The notes: a model not told the origin generated them from the letters alone. Shown: positions 16,547-25,784, counted from the stretch's first letter. The stretch is 64,000 nt of DNA from DATIYF01 sp035517775 (GCA_035517775.1 DATIYF010000024.1:124001-188000), one strand, 5' to 3'. Program-made: numbers and translations.

Positions 16547-18193
16547 ATGAGTTTCCTGGAAGACATTTTCGCGCAGCTTCAGGCGGCCAAGGAGATGCCT
16601 TTGCTGCAACGGCGCGGAGACCGCAGCACAGTCCGCGTAACCGGAAAAGAACTGCTGCAACTGGTGGGCAAGGCGCGCACTTTTCTTGCCGCTCAGGGCT
16701 TGAAGAAGGGCGACCGCTGCGTGCTGCTGGCCGGCAACAGTATTCGCTGGGTAGCCATGGATCTGGCCATGATGGCCGAGGGCCTGATTGTGGTGCCGCT
16801 CTACGCCCGGCAGGCGCCGGGCGAGCTGGTGGCCATGATGAAAGATTGCTCGCCGGCTCTGCTCTGCTGCGGCGAGCCGGAACTGGCGCAGGCCATCGCG
16901 CAGAATTGGCCGGAGGCGCCGCCGCGCCACATTTTTGAAGAGATATTTGAAACCCGCTCGGCGGTAATCACAAAACCTCCGCTTGCCGAGACTGACCCCG
17001 TGACCATCATTTACACCTCGGGCACTTCCGGCGAGGCCAAAGGCGTAGTGCTGACCGCGGGCAACGTGGGCTACATGCTGGGTTGCACCAGCGGCCGTTT
17101 GTCAGTGCTCATGGGCAAGCATGAGGCCCAGGACCGGGTGTTTCACTATCTGCCCTTTTGCTTTGCCGGCTCGTGGATCATGCTGCTGACCTGCCTGCTG
17201 CGCCGCAGCCGCCTGATCCTGAACACTGATCTCAACAAGCTGGCCGGCGAAATGCGGTCTTCCGAGGCCGATTATTTTTTAAATGTGCCGGCCTTGCTCG
17301 AGCGCATGCGCCGCGCCGTGGATGAGCAGCTCTGGCAGACCGGCGGCCTGCCGCGCACCATCTACAGCCGCGCCAAGGGCGCGTGGATGCGCCGCCAGGA
17401 GAAAAAATCACAATGGGGCGACCGGTTCTGGCTCACCCTGGCGCGCACCATCATTTTTCCTGCCATCCGCAAGAAGATGATTGGCCCCAAGCTCAAGGCT
17501 CTGATCTGCGGCTCGGCGCCGCTGAACATGGAAACTCAGCTTTATTTCATGATGCTGGGCATTCCCGTGCTGCAGGTCTATGGTCTGACCGAGACCACGG
17601 CCATCTGCACCATGGATGATCCTGGGCACGTCGAACCCGGCCGCGTAGGCCCGGCCATCGCCGGCCTGGAGATGAAGCTCGCCGAAAACGGTGAGATCGT
17701 GGTGCGCGGGCCGAACATTTTTGCGGGATACTGGAACCGTCCGCAGGAAACGGCCAAAGTGCTGCGCGAGGGCTGGTTCCACACCGGCGACCAGGGCGAG
17801 GCCGACGGGGCAGGGAGCTGGCGCATTATTGGGCGCATCAAGAACCTGATTATTCTGGGTTCTGGACACAACGTCGCTCCCGAGCCGATTGAAGACAAAG
17901 TGCTCGAGCGCCTGCCGGGCGCGCAGCAGGTGATGGTGGTGGGCAACGGCCGGGGTTACCTCTCCGCCCTGATCACCGGAGATGTAAAAGAAGAAAGGGC
18001 CCAGGAGGCGATGCAGGCCGTGAACGCCGGCCTGCCCCATTACAAGCAAATTCGCGCCTTCTACATTTCGCCCGAAGCTTTTAGCATTGAGAACGGCCTG
18101 CTGACCGCCAACGGCAAGCTCAAGCGTGACGCCATCGCAGCCAGGTTTAAGGCGGAAATTGACGAGATATACCTGATGCAGCAGGCGGTATAG
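16547..18193 (+). CDS. AMP-forming acyl-CoA (or acyl-ACP) ligase
   Basis: A 548-residue member of the ANL family. The P-loop-like core is YTSGTSGEAKGVV (156-168), the A5 motif is YGLTETTAICT, the A7 ATP-ribose binding Asp is in HTGDQGEAD, and the A10 catalytic Lys is in TANGKLKRDAI. It activates a carboxylic acid as acyl-AMP and then forms a thioester, with CoA or with the ACP encoded 0.9 kb downstream. FadD/AAE-type long-chain fatty acids are the likely substrates. It is 12 bp from the crotonase gene, consistent with an operon. An A+T-rich leader and GGGGAAG precede the ATG. Confidence 0.88.
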   Translation: MSFLEDIFAQLQAAKEMPLLQRRGDRSTVRVTGKELLQLVGKARTFLAAQGLKKGDRCVLLAGNSIRWVAMDLAMMAEGLIVVPLYARQAPGELVAMMKDCSPALLCCGEPELAQAIAQNWPEAPPRHIFEEIFETRSAVITKPPLAETDPVTIIYTSGTSGEAKGVVLTAGNVGYMLGCTSGRLSVLMGKHEAQDRVFHYLPFCFAGSWIMLLTCLLRRSRLILNTDLNKLAGEMRSSEADYFLNVPALLERMRRAVDEQLWQTGGLPRTIYSRAKGAWMRRQEKKSQWGDRFWLTLARTIIFPAIRKKMIGPKLKALICGSAPLNMETQLYFMMLGIPVLQVYGLTETTAICTMDDPGHVEPGRVGPAIAGLEMKLAENGEIVVRGPNIFAGYWNRPQETAKVLREGWFHTGDQGEADGAGSWRIIGRIKNLIILGSGHNVAPEPIEDKVLERLPGAQQVMVVGNGRGYLSALITGDVKEERAQEAMQAVNAGLPHYKQIRAFYISPEAFSIENGLLTANGKLKRDAIAARFKAEIDEIYLMQQAV

Positions 18194-18205
18194 CTGCTAC
18201 CAGCC

Positions 18206-19009
18206 ATGAACAGCCATCATGCACAATCTCTCTCCTGGCAGCTCCAGGAAGGCGTCATCGAGCTGGCCCTGCACCGTGAGCCATGCAATGAACTGGGTTC
18301 TGCCGCTCTGGCGGATTGGGAAGCTTTCGCCGCCGCCCTGGGCGGCCTGTGCCAGCGCGCCCACGCACTGATCATTTACAGCCAGAGCAGGCCGGGCTTC
18401 TGCGCCGGCGCCGACCTGCGCGAGCTCTACGAACGCTCGCAGGGCATGGAGAAGCGAGCGGCAGTGGCCGGGGTGCGCGATTTTCTTGAGCGCATCCATC
18501 TTGTGCTCAACGCCATTGACGCCGCGCCTTTGACCACGATCGCCGCGGTGCACGGCGTCTGCTTCGGAGGAGGCTTCGAGTTGGCCCTGGTTTGCGACCT
18601 GATCATTGCCGATAAAATGGCGCGCTTCTGCTTTCCTGAGCTGCGCCTCGGCCTGATTCCCGGCTTTGGCGGAATTCCGCGCCTGCAGCGCGATCTGGGC
18701 AACGCGGTGGTGCGCGATCTGTTGCTTACCGGCCGCAGCGTCAACGCCTCCAAGGCGCAGCAGGTCGGCCTGGTCAGCCAGGTGGTGGCCGAAGGCGAGG
18801 CGCTGCGGGTGGCGCGGGCAACGGCGGCGCAGATCGGGAAATTCGACCGCCATACTTCCGCCGCGGCCAAGGAGTTCATCAAGCCGATTCCCTACGAGCA
18901 ACTGCGCCGCGAAATTGATATCTTTTGCGATCTGTTCACCCGGCCGGCGGTAGAAGCTGGGTTGAGGAAATTCGTAGAAAGCACGAATGCCCTGCCCTAT
19001 TTGCCCTGA
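18206..19009 (+). CDS. Enoyl-CoA hydratase/isomerase (crotonase) family protein
   Basis: A 267-residue crotonase-fold enzyme. The oxyanion-hole segment GFCAGADL (64-71) and HGVCFGGGFELALVCDL (116-132) are intact. Both catalytic-type glutamates appear at E125 and E145 (PELRLGLIPGFGG), so hydration of an enoyl thioester is plausible. It is part of the acyl cluster, between the first ligase and the ACP. It may work on CoA- or ACP-bound intermediates. Confidence 0.85.
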   Translation: MNSHHAQSLSWQLQEGVIELALHREPCNELGSAALADWEAFAAALGGLCQRAHALIIYSQSRPGFCAGADLRELYERSQGMEKRAAVAGVRDFLERIHLVLNAIDAAPLTTIAAVHGVCFGGGFELALVCDLIIADKMARFCFPELRLGLIPGFGGIPRLQRDLGNAVVRDLLLTGRSVNASKAQQVGLVSQVVAEGEALRVARATAAQIGKFDRHTSAAAKEFIKPIPYEQLRREIDIFCDLFTRPAVEAGLRKFVESTNALPYLP

Positions 19010-19060
19010 GATGTCAGGCTGACTGGACGTAATTGCGCCACCTGTGACAACCTTTACCTC

Positions 19061-19303
19061 ATGCAGACTGCCGATCAGACACTCGACGAGATCTTGAACC
19101 TGGCCGCCGCGCATTTTAAAGTGCCGCGCGAAAAGCTTACTCCCGACGACGATTTCTTCAAGACCCTCGGCATTGACAGCCTGCAGGCGCTTGACCTGCT
19201 CACCCGCCTGGAGCATCACTTCCGTGTGGAGCTGCCCGACTACGAACTGCAAGGCGTCTCGGACTTCCGCACGCTGGCGGCCCGCATTCAGGCAAGAATT
19301 TAG
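19061..19303 (+). CDS. Acyl carrier protein (free-standing)
   Basis: An 80-residue helical, acidic protein with the phosphopantetheine attachment motif GIDSLQA (Ser40). It is distinct from the housekeeping FAS-type ACP in context: it sits between two AMP-forming ligases, not next to fab genes. It probably carries the acyl chain for the reductases of this cluster. A 162-bp gap with an AT-rich stretch separates it from the next ligase, possibly a second promoter. Confidence 0.88.
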   Translation: MQTADQTLDEILNLAAAHFKVPREKLTPDDDFFKTLGIDSLQALDLLTRLEHHFRVELPDYELQGVSDFRTLAARIQARI

Positions 19304-19465
19304 CCGGCGGCGCCGAAACGGCTGGTGTTTTTCCTCAACCCAGGCTGACCGCGCTCAGACCCAGTCCCCGGATTTCAGTTCCCAGCCCTCAATTCCCGCC
19401 GGGTAGTGAATTAATTAACAACCACCGCTCCGCGTTTCCCCCTCTCTGTGTTGAAATAATCCTGC

Positions 19466-21175
19466 ATGCTCGATCTTGACCAATACTCCTGCCTGGGGGC
19501 GGCGCTGCGCGACGCGCTCGAGCGCTGGCCCAATGAGCTTTGCCTGATCGAGGCTGACCGCGAAAAAGAGAAAGTCCGGCTCACCTACTCCGACTTCAAA
19601 GAGATGGCCCTGCCCCTGGCGCGCGCCTTTGAGGATTCCGGTTTCAAGCCCGGCGACCGCGCCGCCATCATCATGACCAATCAGTCGAAGTGGCTGATCT
19701 CCGCTTATGGCGTTTTCTATTGCGGGGGAGTGCTGGTGCCGCTCGATTACAAGCTGACCGCGGCCGAGCACTTGCAATTGCTGGCGCACTCGCGCTCAAA
19801 ATATCTGATCGTCGAATATTATCTGTGGCGCGCCATCACGCAGTTGCCCGAGTTCAAAGACCGAAATCTTCAGACGGTACTGGTCACTGAAGCTCCGCCG
19901 GGGGCGGAGTTGTGCGGGGCTTACCGCTGGGAAGACTTTCGCCGAAAGGGCGATCCTGATTTCGTTTCCCGGCAGCGGCAGGATGCCGCCTGCATCGTCT
20001 ATTCCTCCGGCACCGGCGGGCGGCCCAAAGGCTGCGTGCTCACCCATGAAAATTATCTTGAACAATGCAAGTCGCTCACCGCCTGGTATCCTTTTTGGCC
20101 CGGCGTGCGTTATCTGAGCATCCTGCCCACCAACCACGCCATTGATTTCATGGTCGGGTTCATTGGTCCCTTCGTGTGCGGCGCTTGCGTGGTGCATTTG
20201 CGGACCCTGCGCCCGGAGTTCGTGCGCGACGCCTTCGTGCGTTACAAGATCACCTACATGAGCCTGGTGCCCATGGTGCTCAAGAACCTGGAGCGCGGGC
20301 TTAAGGCCAAGTTCGACGATCTCTCGGTGATTCAGCACTTCTTTCTGAACGGCATGATCGGCCTGAATCGCCTCATGACCCGCCAGCAGCCGGATGTGCT
20401 GCTCAGCCGGCGGCTGCTTTCGCAAGTGCACCGCGCCTTCGGCGGAGAACTGCGCGCCCTGTTTACCGGCGGCGCCTTCATGGAGCCCTCCACGCTCCAG
20501 TTTTTCTACGATCTGGGAATTCCGGTGGCGAACGGCTATGGCCTGACCGAAGCCGGCACGGCGCTGACCTTAAATGATTTCAAACCCTTTCGCGCGGATA
20601 CCGTCGGCAAAGCTCTGCCCGGTGTAGAGCTGCGAATTCTGAACCCGGATGCCGAAGGCATCGGCGAAGTGGCGGTCAAGAGCAAGACCGTCATGTCGCA
20701 CTACCTCGATGATCCCGAGCTTACGGCCGAAACCATTGTGGATGGCTGGCTGCTCACCGGCGATCTGGGCCGCTTCGATGGCAGCGCCCATCTTCAGCTC
20801 TTCGGGCGCAAGAAGAACATGATCGTGACCGCGGGCGGCAAGAATATTTACCCCGAGGATATCGAAAACGCCTTCGACGGTTTGCCGGTGAAGGAATATT
20901 GCATCTTTGCCGCCAACTATGTCTGGCCGGAAAAGAGTTTAGGCCCGGAGAGCCTGGCTCTGGTGCTGCGCCTGGAGCAGGATCAGGAGTTCACCGAGGT
21001 GCTGAAGGAAGACATCGCCGGCCGTAACCGGCGCCTTCCCGATTTCAGGCGTGTTGGCGGATACCTGATCTGGGAGCGGGACTTCCCCCGCACTGCTTCG
21101 ATGAAGATCAAGCGCACGGCGCTGGCGGAAGAAATTCGCAAGAGCGCGAAGCGCGAGGCGCTCATCTCTCTATAG
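19466..21175 (+). CDS. AMP-forming acyl ligase/synthetase, second in cluster
   Basis: A 569-residue ANL enzyme. The core motif is YSSGTGGRPKGCV (179-191), followed by NGYGLTEAGTALT, LTGDLGRFDG and, near the C terminus, MKIKRTALAEEI with the likely catalytic Lys. The ACP gene lies just upstream, so it may be an acyl-ACP synthetase, or it may load a second substrate. It is about 25% or less alike to the first ligase by eye, so this is not a recent duplication. Confidence 0.85.
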   Translation: MLDLDQYSCLGAALRDALERWPNELCLIEADREKEKVRLTYSDFKEMALPLARAFEDSGFKPGDRAAIIMTNQSKWLISAYGVFYCGGVLVPLDYKLTAAEHLQLLAHSRSKYLIVEYYLWRAITQLPEFKDRNLQTVLVTEAPPGAELCGAYRWEDFRRKGDPDFVSRQRQDAACIVYSSGTGGRPKGCVLTHENYLEQCKSLTAWYPFWPGVRYLSILPTNHAIDFMVGFIGPFVCGACVVHLRTLRPEFVRDAFVRYKITYMSLVPMVLKNLERGLKAKFDDLSVIQHFFLNGMIGLNRLMTRQQPDVLLSRRLLSQVHRAFGGELRALFTGGAFMEPSTLQFFYDLGIPVANGYGLTEAGTALTLNDFKPFRADTVGKALPGVELRILNPDAEGIGEVAVKSKTVMSHYLDDPELTAETIVDGWLLTGDLGRFDGSAHLQLFGRKKNMIVTAGGKNIYPEDIENAFDGLPVKEYCIFAANYVWPEKSLGPESLALVLRLEQDQEFTEVLKEDIAGRNRRLPDFRRVGGYLIWERDFPRTASMKIKRTALAEEIRKSAKREALISL

Positions 21176-21195
21176 ATTCCTATGAAAGACGCCCT

Positions 21196-22098
21196 GTGAA
21201 TGACGCGTACCTGGCCGTGGTAAACCCGGCCGCGGGCGGCGGGCGGGGCCGCAATCTGGCAGGGCCGGCGCTGGAGCGCCTGCGGGCAGGCGGAATCAGA
21301 GTGGAGGTGGCCGAAACCACGGCTTCCGGCCAGGGCTCGGCGCTGGCGCGCGATGCCTATGCGCGCGGGTATCGCCGCTTCCTCGCCGTGGGCGGCGACG
21401 GTACTTCCTACGAAATCGTGAACGGGCTTTTTCCCCAGGCGCAAAACGGCGAGCGGCCGGCGCTGGCGTTTCTTCCTCTCGGGACCGGCAATTCTTTTTT
21501 GCGCGAGTTCACTGACCGCGGCGCTGACTATGCTCTGGAAGCTATCCTCGCCGGGCGCTCGCGCCCCTGCGACGTACTGCGTCTCACCCACAAGCAAGGC
21601 ATGCTCTACTACATCAACCTGCTCAGCGTTGGTTTCACTGCCGACGTCGCCACTTTGCGCGCGCGGCGCTTCAGCGGGTGGGGAGAGCTGGGCTATCAAT
21701 CGTCCATCTTCATCTCGCTGGCGCGTTTCCGGCGGCGGCCCTTTCCCCTGCAAGTAGATGGAGAAGCCCGCATTGACCGCCGTCCATGCCTTTTTCTGAC
21801 TTTCAACAACAGCAAATTCACCGGCGGCACCATGCTGATTGCTCCCCAGGCCGAGGTGAACGATGGCCTGATCGAGTATGTTCGCTGGGGGCCGATCGGC
21901 CGCCTCGGACTGCTGCGTAATCTGCCAACCCTGTATGACGGCACTCACATCCATCATCCCCTGGCGGAGCGGCGGGCGGTCAAGCGGGTGGATTTCCATC
22001 TCGACCACCCGGCCGACGTCATGGTCGATGGCGAGGTGCTGACGCTCCACTGCCAGACGCTCGAGGTTCTGCATTCCGCCCTGGATGTTGTGGTGTAG
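21196..22098 (+). CDS. Diacylglycerol kinase-like lipid kinase (YegS/LCB5 family)
   Basis: A 300-residue protein with GTG start at 21196. The N-terminal region has VVNPAAGGGRG and the kinase motif GGDGT (66-70), followed by LPLGTGNSFLREF; all are hallmarks of the DAGK catalytic domain that phosphorylates lipid hydroxyls with ATP. In this cluster the substrate may be a diacylglycerol, alkylglycerol or sphingoid-like alcohol. It starts 20 bp after the ligase stop, so it is probably in the same operon. Confidence 0.85.
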   Translation: MNDAYLAVVNPAAGGGRGRNLAGPALERLRAGGIRVEVAETTASGQGSALARDAYARGYRRFLAVGGDGTSYEIVNGLFPQAQNGERPALAFLPLGTGNSFLREFTDRGADYALEAILAGRSRPCDVLRLTHKQGMLYYINLLSVGFTADVATLRARRFSGWGELGYQSSIFISLARFRRRPFPLQVDGEARIDRRPCLFLTFNNSKFTGGTMLIAPQAEVNDGLIEYVRWGPIGRLGLLRNLPTLYDGTHIHHPLAERRAVKRVDFHLDHPADVMVDGEVLTLHCQTLEVLHSALDVVV

Positions 22099-22106
22099 CA
22101 GAGATT

Positions 22107-22517
22107 ATGGCCGACGAGAGCACAACTCAGGAAACGCCGGGCAGACCGGCGCAAACACTGCGCAAGGCCGGGCTCTACCTGCTGATCATTGCCGCATTCG
22201 CCGGAGCTTACTTGCTCGGCAAGCGCCGCCGCAACCACACGCTCGATGCTTTTGCCCAATGTCTGGCCACGAAGCAGGTCAAAATGTACGGCGCCTTCTG
22301 GTGCCCCCATTGCAAAGATCAGAAGGATCTCTTCGGCGCCTCGTTCGAATACGTGCCTTATGTCGAGTGCGGCATCAAGGGCTCGCGGGAAGAATCGCCG
22401 GCCTGCCTGCAGATCGGAATCAAGCGCTTTCCCACCTGGGATTTCCATGGCCAGCGCCACGAGGGCGTTCTTCCGCTCGACCTCCTGAGCGCGAAGACGG
22501 GGTGCAGCCTGCAATGA
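22107..22517 (+). CDS. Membrane-anchored thioredoxin-like partner of VKOR
   Basis: A 136-residue protein with an N-terminal transmembrane anchor (about 20-38) and a short thioredoxin-like domain. The active-site motif is CPHC (66-69) after YGAFW. The further pattern YVECG...ACLQIGIKRFPTWDFHG matches the domain that is fused C-terminally to VKOR in cyanobacteria-type proteins. Here it is encoded separately, 5' of VKOR. It would oxidise or isomerise substrate disulfides in the periplasm. Its stop codon overlaps the VKOR start (ATGA). Confidence 0.85.
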   Translation: MADESTTQETPGRPAQTLRKAGLYLLIIAAFAGAYLLGKRRRNHTLDAFAQCLATKQVKMYGAFWCPHCKDQKDLFGASFEYVPYVECGIKGSREESPACLQIGIKRFPTWDFHGQRHEGVLPLDLLSAKTGCSLQ

Positions 22518-22954
22518 CCGTCGGACGAAAACTTCTGCTGGCCATCTCCCTGCTCTCCATCGCAGGCGCAATCGTCGCTTCCGTCTCGCTCTATCATCAT
22601 TACGGCAGAGAGACGTCTTCTTACTGCGACTTCGGCCAAAGTTTCAACTGCGACATCGTGAACCGCAGCATATATTCGGAGATTGCCGGAATTCCTGTCG
22701 CCCTGGTCGGCCTGGTTGGGTATCTCGCGCTCTTAGGGCTGGCCACGATCTATCGTACCCAGCCGGAAACACCAAAGCTGCTGCTCGCGGCCTCGTTGGG
22801 CGGCCTGGGCTTCGCTCTCTATCTCACTTACGTCGAGGCCTTCATCCTGGACGCCTGGTGCATTCTGTGTCTTTCGTCTCTGGCTGCGATTTCCGGAATT
22901 GCCGTACTCTCCGCCGTGCTCTTTGTGCGCGCCCGGCGCGCGCGAACTGGCTGA
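22514..22954 (+). CDS. Vitamin K epoxide reductase (VKOR) family protein
   Basis: The ATG at 22514 overlaps the thioredoxin stop by 4 bp. The 146-residue integral membrane protein has four hydrophobic segments. The loop cysteine pair is C38 and C46 (YCDFGQSFNC) and the quinone-side active pair is C116ILC119. Bacterial VKOR replaces DsbB, passing electrons from a thioredoxin-like partner to quinone and so driving disulfide formation. Topology and partner gene fit that role well. Confidence 0.92.
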   Translation: MTVGRKLLLAISLLSIAGAIVASVSLYHHYGRETSSYCDFGQSFNCDIVNRSIYSEIAGIPVALVGLVGYLALLGLATIYRTQPETPKLLLAASLGGLGFALYLTYVEAFILDAWCILCLSSLAAISGIAVLSAVLFVRARRARTG

Positions 22955-22965
22955 GAAGCTGAAGA

Positions 22966-23895
22966 TCAGTCGTTCGGCAGGAACTTTGGCCGCGCCGGCG
23001 GCACGTAACCCTGGGGCACGCCTTTTCGAATGAAAGGCAGATCATCGGGATCGCGAACTACCACTTGCCCGTTCGCTTCCAAGGCATAGGTCTGGCCGAG
23101 CGGATCCACCGGAAGGCTTCGCAGAAAGCCTGCCTGCTCCATGGCCTGAAAGCTGGCCGGCAAGCGCCCGCTCTTCTCGCGATACAAGTTCACCAGAGCT
23201 TCCAAAGCCGTCACGTCCTGGTCCACTTGCAGGGCGCGCAGGTGGGCAACGGCATTGGCCCGGATGGATGGGTCGCGCGCGGTCTGGTAGGTGGTAAGCC
23301 ACATCAGGCGTGCGGTCTGAATTTCGCCGGCGTGCTCCGCCATCTGTGCCGCCAGGACCTTCAGAAAGGGATGCGCGTTGGGCACCCGCGAGCCTTGTAG
23401 AAAGGCCGCTGCCGCCTTCGAATACTCCTGAAGGTTCATGTAATAGATGAAGCCTAGATCGTAATACAGGCGCCAATCATTGGGGTTGTTCCGGATGCCG
23501 AACTCGACCAGTTGAATGGCGCGCTCCGGCTGTCCCGCGCCGTTGGGAGGCGGCGGCGCCAGGAAGTTCGAGCCGAACTCGTACGCCACCGAGAGGTGCG
23601 GATCAAGCTGGGTAGTAATGTCGAGCAGGGGCGCCAGCAGTTCATAGTGCCGTGCTCCCTCGTGATGCTTGCCGCCGAAGTATTGCACGGCGCGCGTCCA
23701 GTAGATATCGGCCAGCAGTCCGTTGTAGCCCAGACTGAGCCGCTTCAACAGTTTGGGCGACGAGATGTAAAGCACTTCCTGGATGGTCGCCGCCGACCGC
23801 ATACCATCAATCTGTCGCAGAAGAATTATTGATGCGAGCAGGCAGGCGATCAGCGTGGAACCGGCCACGGCGGCGACTCGCTGCGAGGCGCTCAT
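22966..23895 (-). CDS. Membrane-anchored TPR-like protein of an ABC exporter operon
   Basis: A 309-residue protein with one N-terminal membrane segment (about residues 8-27) and a mostly helical region, including RNNPNDWRLYYDLGFIYYMN, that looks like tetratricopeptide-type repeats. It probably faces the periplasm and mediates protein contacts. It overlaps the permease start by 4 bp on the minus strand, so it is tightly linked to the ABC transporter. No enzyme motif is seen. Confidence 0.6.
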   Translation of the reverse strand: MSASQRVAAVAGSTLIACLLASIILLRQIDGMRSAATIQEVLYISSPKLLKRLSLGYNGLLADIYWTRAVQYFGGKHHEGARHYELLAPLLDITTQLDPHLSVAYEFGSNFLAPPPPNGAGQPERAIQLVEFGIRNNPNDWRLYYDLGFIYYMNLQEYSKAAAAFLQGSRVPNAHPFLKVLAAQMAEHAGEIQTARLMWLTTYQTARDPSIRANAVAHLRALQVDQDVTALEALVNLYREKSGRLPASFQAMEQAGFLRSLPVDPLGQTYALEANGQVVVRDPDDLPFIRKGVPQGYVPPARPKFLPND

Positions 23896-24668
23896 TTCAA
23901 ATTCCGCCGCTCAAAAATGAGCACCGCCCCGCACAGCGCCAGCGCGGAGTAGGTGAGAGCGTAGGCCGTGTTGTAGAGAATCAGCCGCCCGGAAACCGCC
24001 TGCTGGTGCGCCACCGAACTGATCACATTCAAAGCTGAGAGATTGGGCACCAGGTAAGCCGCGGCCAGGGCCAGCCAGCGGCCGGGGCCATGCGCCATGG
24101 CCGCGAAGCCGCGCAGGTCTTCGGAGAAGCTGCCGATCACGAACAGCGAAAAGGCGAACACCGCCGCCATCAGCGGAGAAGAGAAGGATGAAAACAGAAG
24201 CGCAATCGCAGTGATGATCAGAAATTCCAGAACGATGAAATACAGCGCCACCAGCACCCAGCCATCCGAGGCCTGGAAGTGGTGCGCCACGTAGAGCAGC
24301 GCGGCAAAGACGCCTACGGCCATGAAAAACGTGTTGACCGCCAGCGTTCCGGCCAGGCCGAAGAACTTGCCGACGATGAACTCCCAGCGCCGCACCGGCC
24401 GCGAGAGCACGGTGTAGAGCGTGCGCTTGTCTATTTCCTTCGAAACCAGCCCGATGCCGATAAAAATCGCGATCACAGTGCCGAACAGCGAGACCGCGGT
24501 CAAACCCAGGTTCACCACCACCAGCCGCTCGATGTCTATGGAAATCTGCCCCACCAGGACCGCCGCCCCCGACATCAGCAGCGCGAATGCGATCAGGTTG
24601 TAGAGCACCCGGTCGCGCACCGCCTCGCGGAAGGTGTTGGCGGCGATCAGCCCGATGCGGGTATTCAT
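23892..24668 (-). CDS. ABC-2-type transporter permease
   Basis: A 258-residue protein with about six hydrophobic segments. It begins MNTRIGLIAANTFREAVRD, typical of ABC-2/NosY-type permeases, and TLYTVLSRPVRRWEFIVGKF is the usual cytosolic loop. Together with the ATPase encoded immediately upstream it should form an exporter or a gating complex. It overlaps both neighbours by 4 bp, so all three genes form one operon. The exported substrate is not clear. Confidence 0.85.
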   Translation of the reverse strand: MNTRIGLIAANTFREAVRDRVLYNLIAFALLMSGAAVLVGQISIDIERLVVVNLGLTAVSLFGTVIAIFIGIGLVSKEIDKRTLYTVLSRPVRRWEFIVGKFFGLAGTLAVNTFFMAVGVFAALLYVAHHFQASDGWVLVALYFIVLEFLIITAIALLFSSFSSPLMAAVFAFSLFVIGSFSEDLRGFAAMAHGPGRWLALAAAYLVPNLSALNVISSVAHQQAVSGRLILYNTAYALTYSALALCGAVLIFERRNLK

Positions 24669-25606
24669 GCTGTCACTCCCGCGCTGGCCTCGGCCGGCTG
24701 CAACTGGGCCACGAAATAATCCTCCAGCGAAGCCCGCACCGGGGTCAGTGAAATCAGCCGCAGATGCTCGCGCCGCAGCGCCTCCAGGGCCGCATCCTGC
24801 GATCTTTCCGGCAGAACCGCGCGCACCGTCTCACCCGTGACGTGGCAGTCGGCGCCCATCGCCTTGAGCGAGGCCGGCACCACCGCGCCGCTCCACACCA
24901 GCTCGATCTTTCCTTCCACATTGGCGGTCAGGTTCGCCACCGCACCCACGCCACGCAACTGGCCGAGGTGAATGATGGCCACCCGGTCGCACAAGGCTTC
25001 CGCATCCGACAGGATATGGGTCGAGAAAAACACCGTCTTGCCTTCGCGCTGCAGTTCCTGCATCAGATCGCGCACCTCGCGCCGTCCCATGGGATCCAGG
25101 CCCGACATCGGCTCATCCAGAAAAATCACCTTGGGGCCGTGCAAAACGGCCTGCGCAATCCCCACCCGCTGCAACATGCCTTTCGAAAACTTTCTCAGCT
25201 GCGTGCCGGCAGCATCGCGCAGGCCCACGCGATCCAGCATCTGGCTGATCTTGCCCGAAAGGCCCTTGCTCTCTACCCCCGAGAGCCGCGCGTAATACTC
25301 CAGCAACTCGCGCGCCGTCAGGTAGTCGTAAAAGTATGGCTGCTCAGGAAGAAAACCGATCTGGGCCTTGACCCTGGGATCGTGAAAATCCATCCCCAGG
25401 ATGCGGGCCGATCCCGCCGAGGGGAATGCCAGGCCCATCAGCAGCTTGAGGGTGGTCGTCTTGCCGGCTCCGTTTGGGCCGAGAAAGCCGAAGATCTCCC
25501 CTTCTTCGACCTGCAGGTGCAGCGGCTTCAGCGCGCATTTGGATTTCTTGCGCCAAAACCCCACCTGATAAGTCTTTTGCAAACCGAGAATCTCTACGGC
25601 GGCCAT
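24665..25606 (-). CDS. ABC transporter ATP-binding protein
   Basis: A 313-residue ATPase with Walker A GPNGAGKTT (43-51), a signature-like RKFSKGMLQRVGIAQ (about 138-152, replacing LSGGQ with FSKGM), Walker B VIFLDEPMSGLDP, and the switch His in STHILSDAEAL. This CcmA/NodI/NosF-like type pairs with ABC-2 permeases. The C-terminal 80 residues form an accessory domain. It is the first gene of the three-gene operon; a TATAAT box lies 39-44 bp upstream. Confidence 0.92.
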   Translation of the reverse strand: MAAVEILGLQKTYQVGFWRKKSKCALKPLHLQVEEGEIFGFLGPNGAGKTTTLKLLMGLAFPSAGSARILGMDFHDPRVKAQIGFLPEQPYFYDYLTARELLEYYARLSGVESKGLSGKISQMLDRVGLRDAAGTQLRKFSKGMLQRVGIAQAVLHGPKVIFLDEPMSGLDPMGRREVRDLMQELQREGKTVFFSTHILSDAEALCDRVAIIHLGQLRGVGAVANLTANVEGKIELVWSGAVVPASLKAMGADCHVTGETVRAVLPERSQDAALEALRREHLRLISLTPVRASLEDYFVAQLQPAEASAGVTA

Positions 25607-25644
25607 GGGAAATCGCGGTAATTCCTTGATTTTGTTGTTATTCG

Positions 25645-25650
25645 ATTATA
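25645..25650 (-). promoter_or_regulatory. Candidate -10 box for the ABC exporter operon
   Basis: TATAAT on the minus strand, 39-44 bp upstream of the ATPase start, in an AT-rich patch within a GC-rich region. No good -35 hexamer is seen at 16-18 bp, though a TG lies two bases before the box. Confidence 0.4.
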
Positions 25651-25784
25651 TGCAAATGGCTTTAAGCTCGGCAGGATGAGCCCGACACAGCGGGGTTACG
25701 AAGGTAAAAGACGTGCCAACTCGAGCAATGATTCGTGGAGCCCGGATGCGCGGCAGACGCCATCCGCCCTCGAATGCTTCCATA

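Noticed and set aside
22085..22513. N-terminal extension of the VKOR frame
   Set aside because: It reads through the thioredoxin gene in another frame and lacks conserved sequence; ATG 22514 starts the first VKOR helix.
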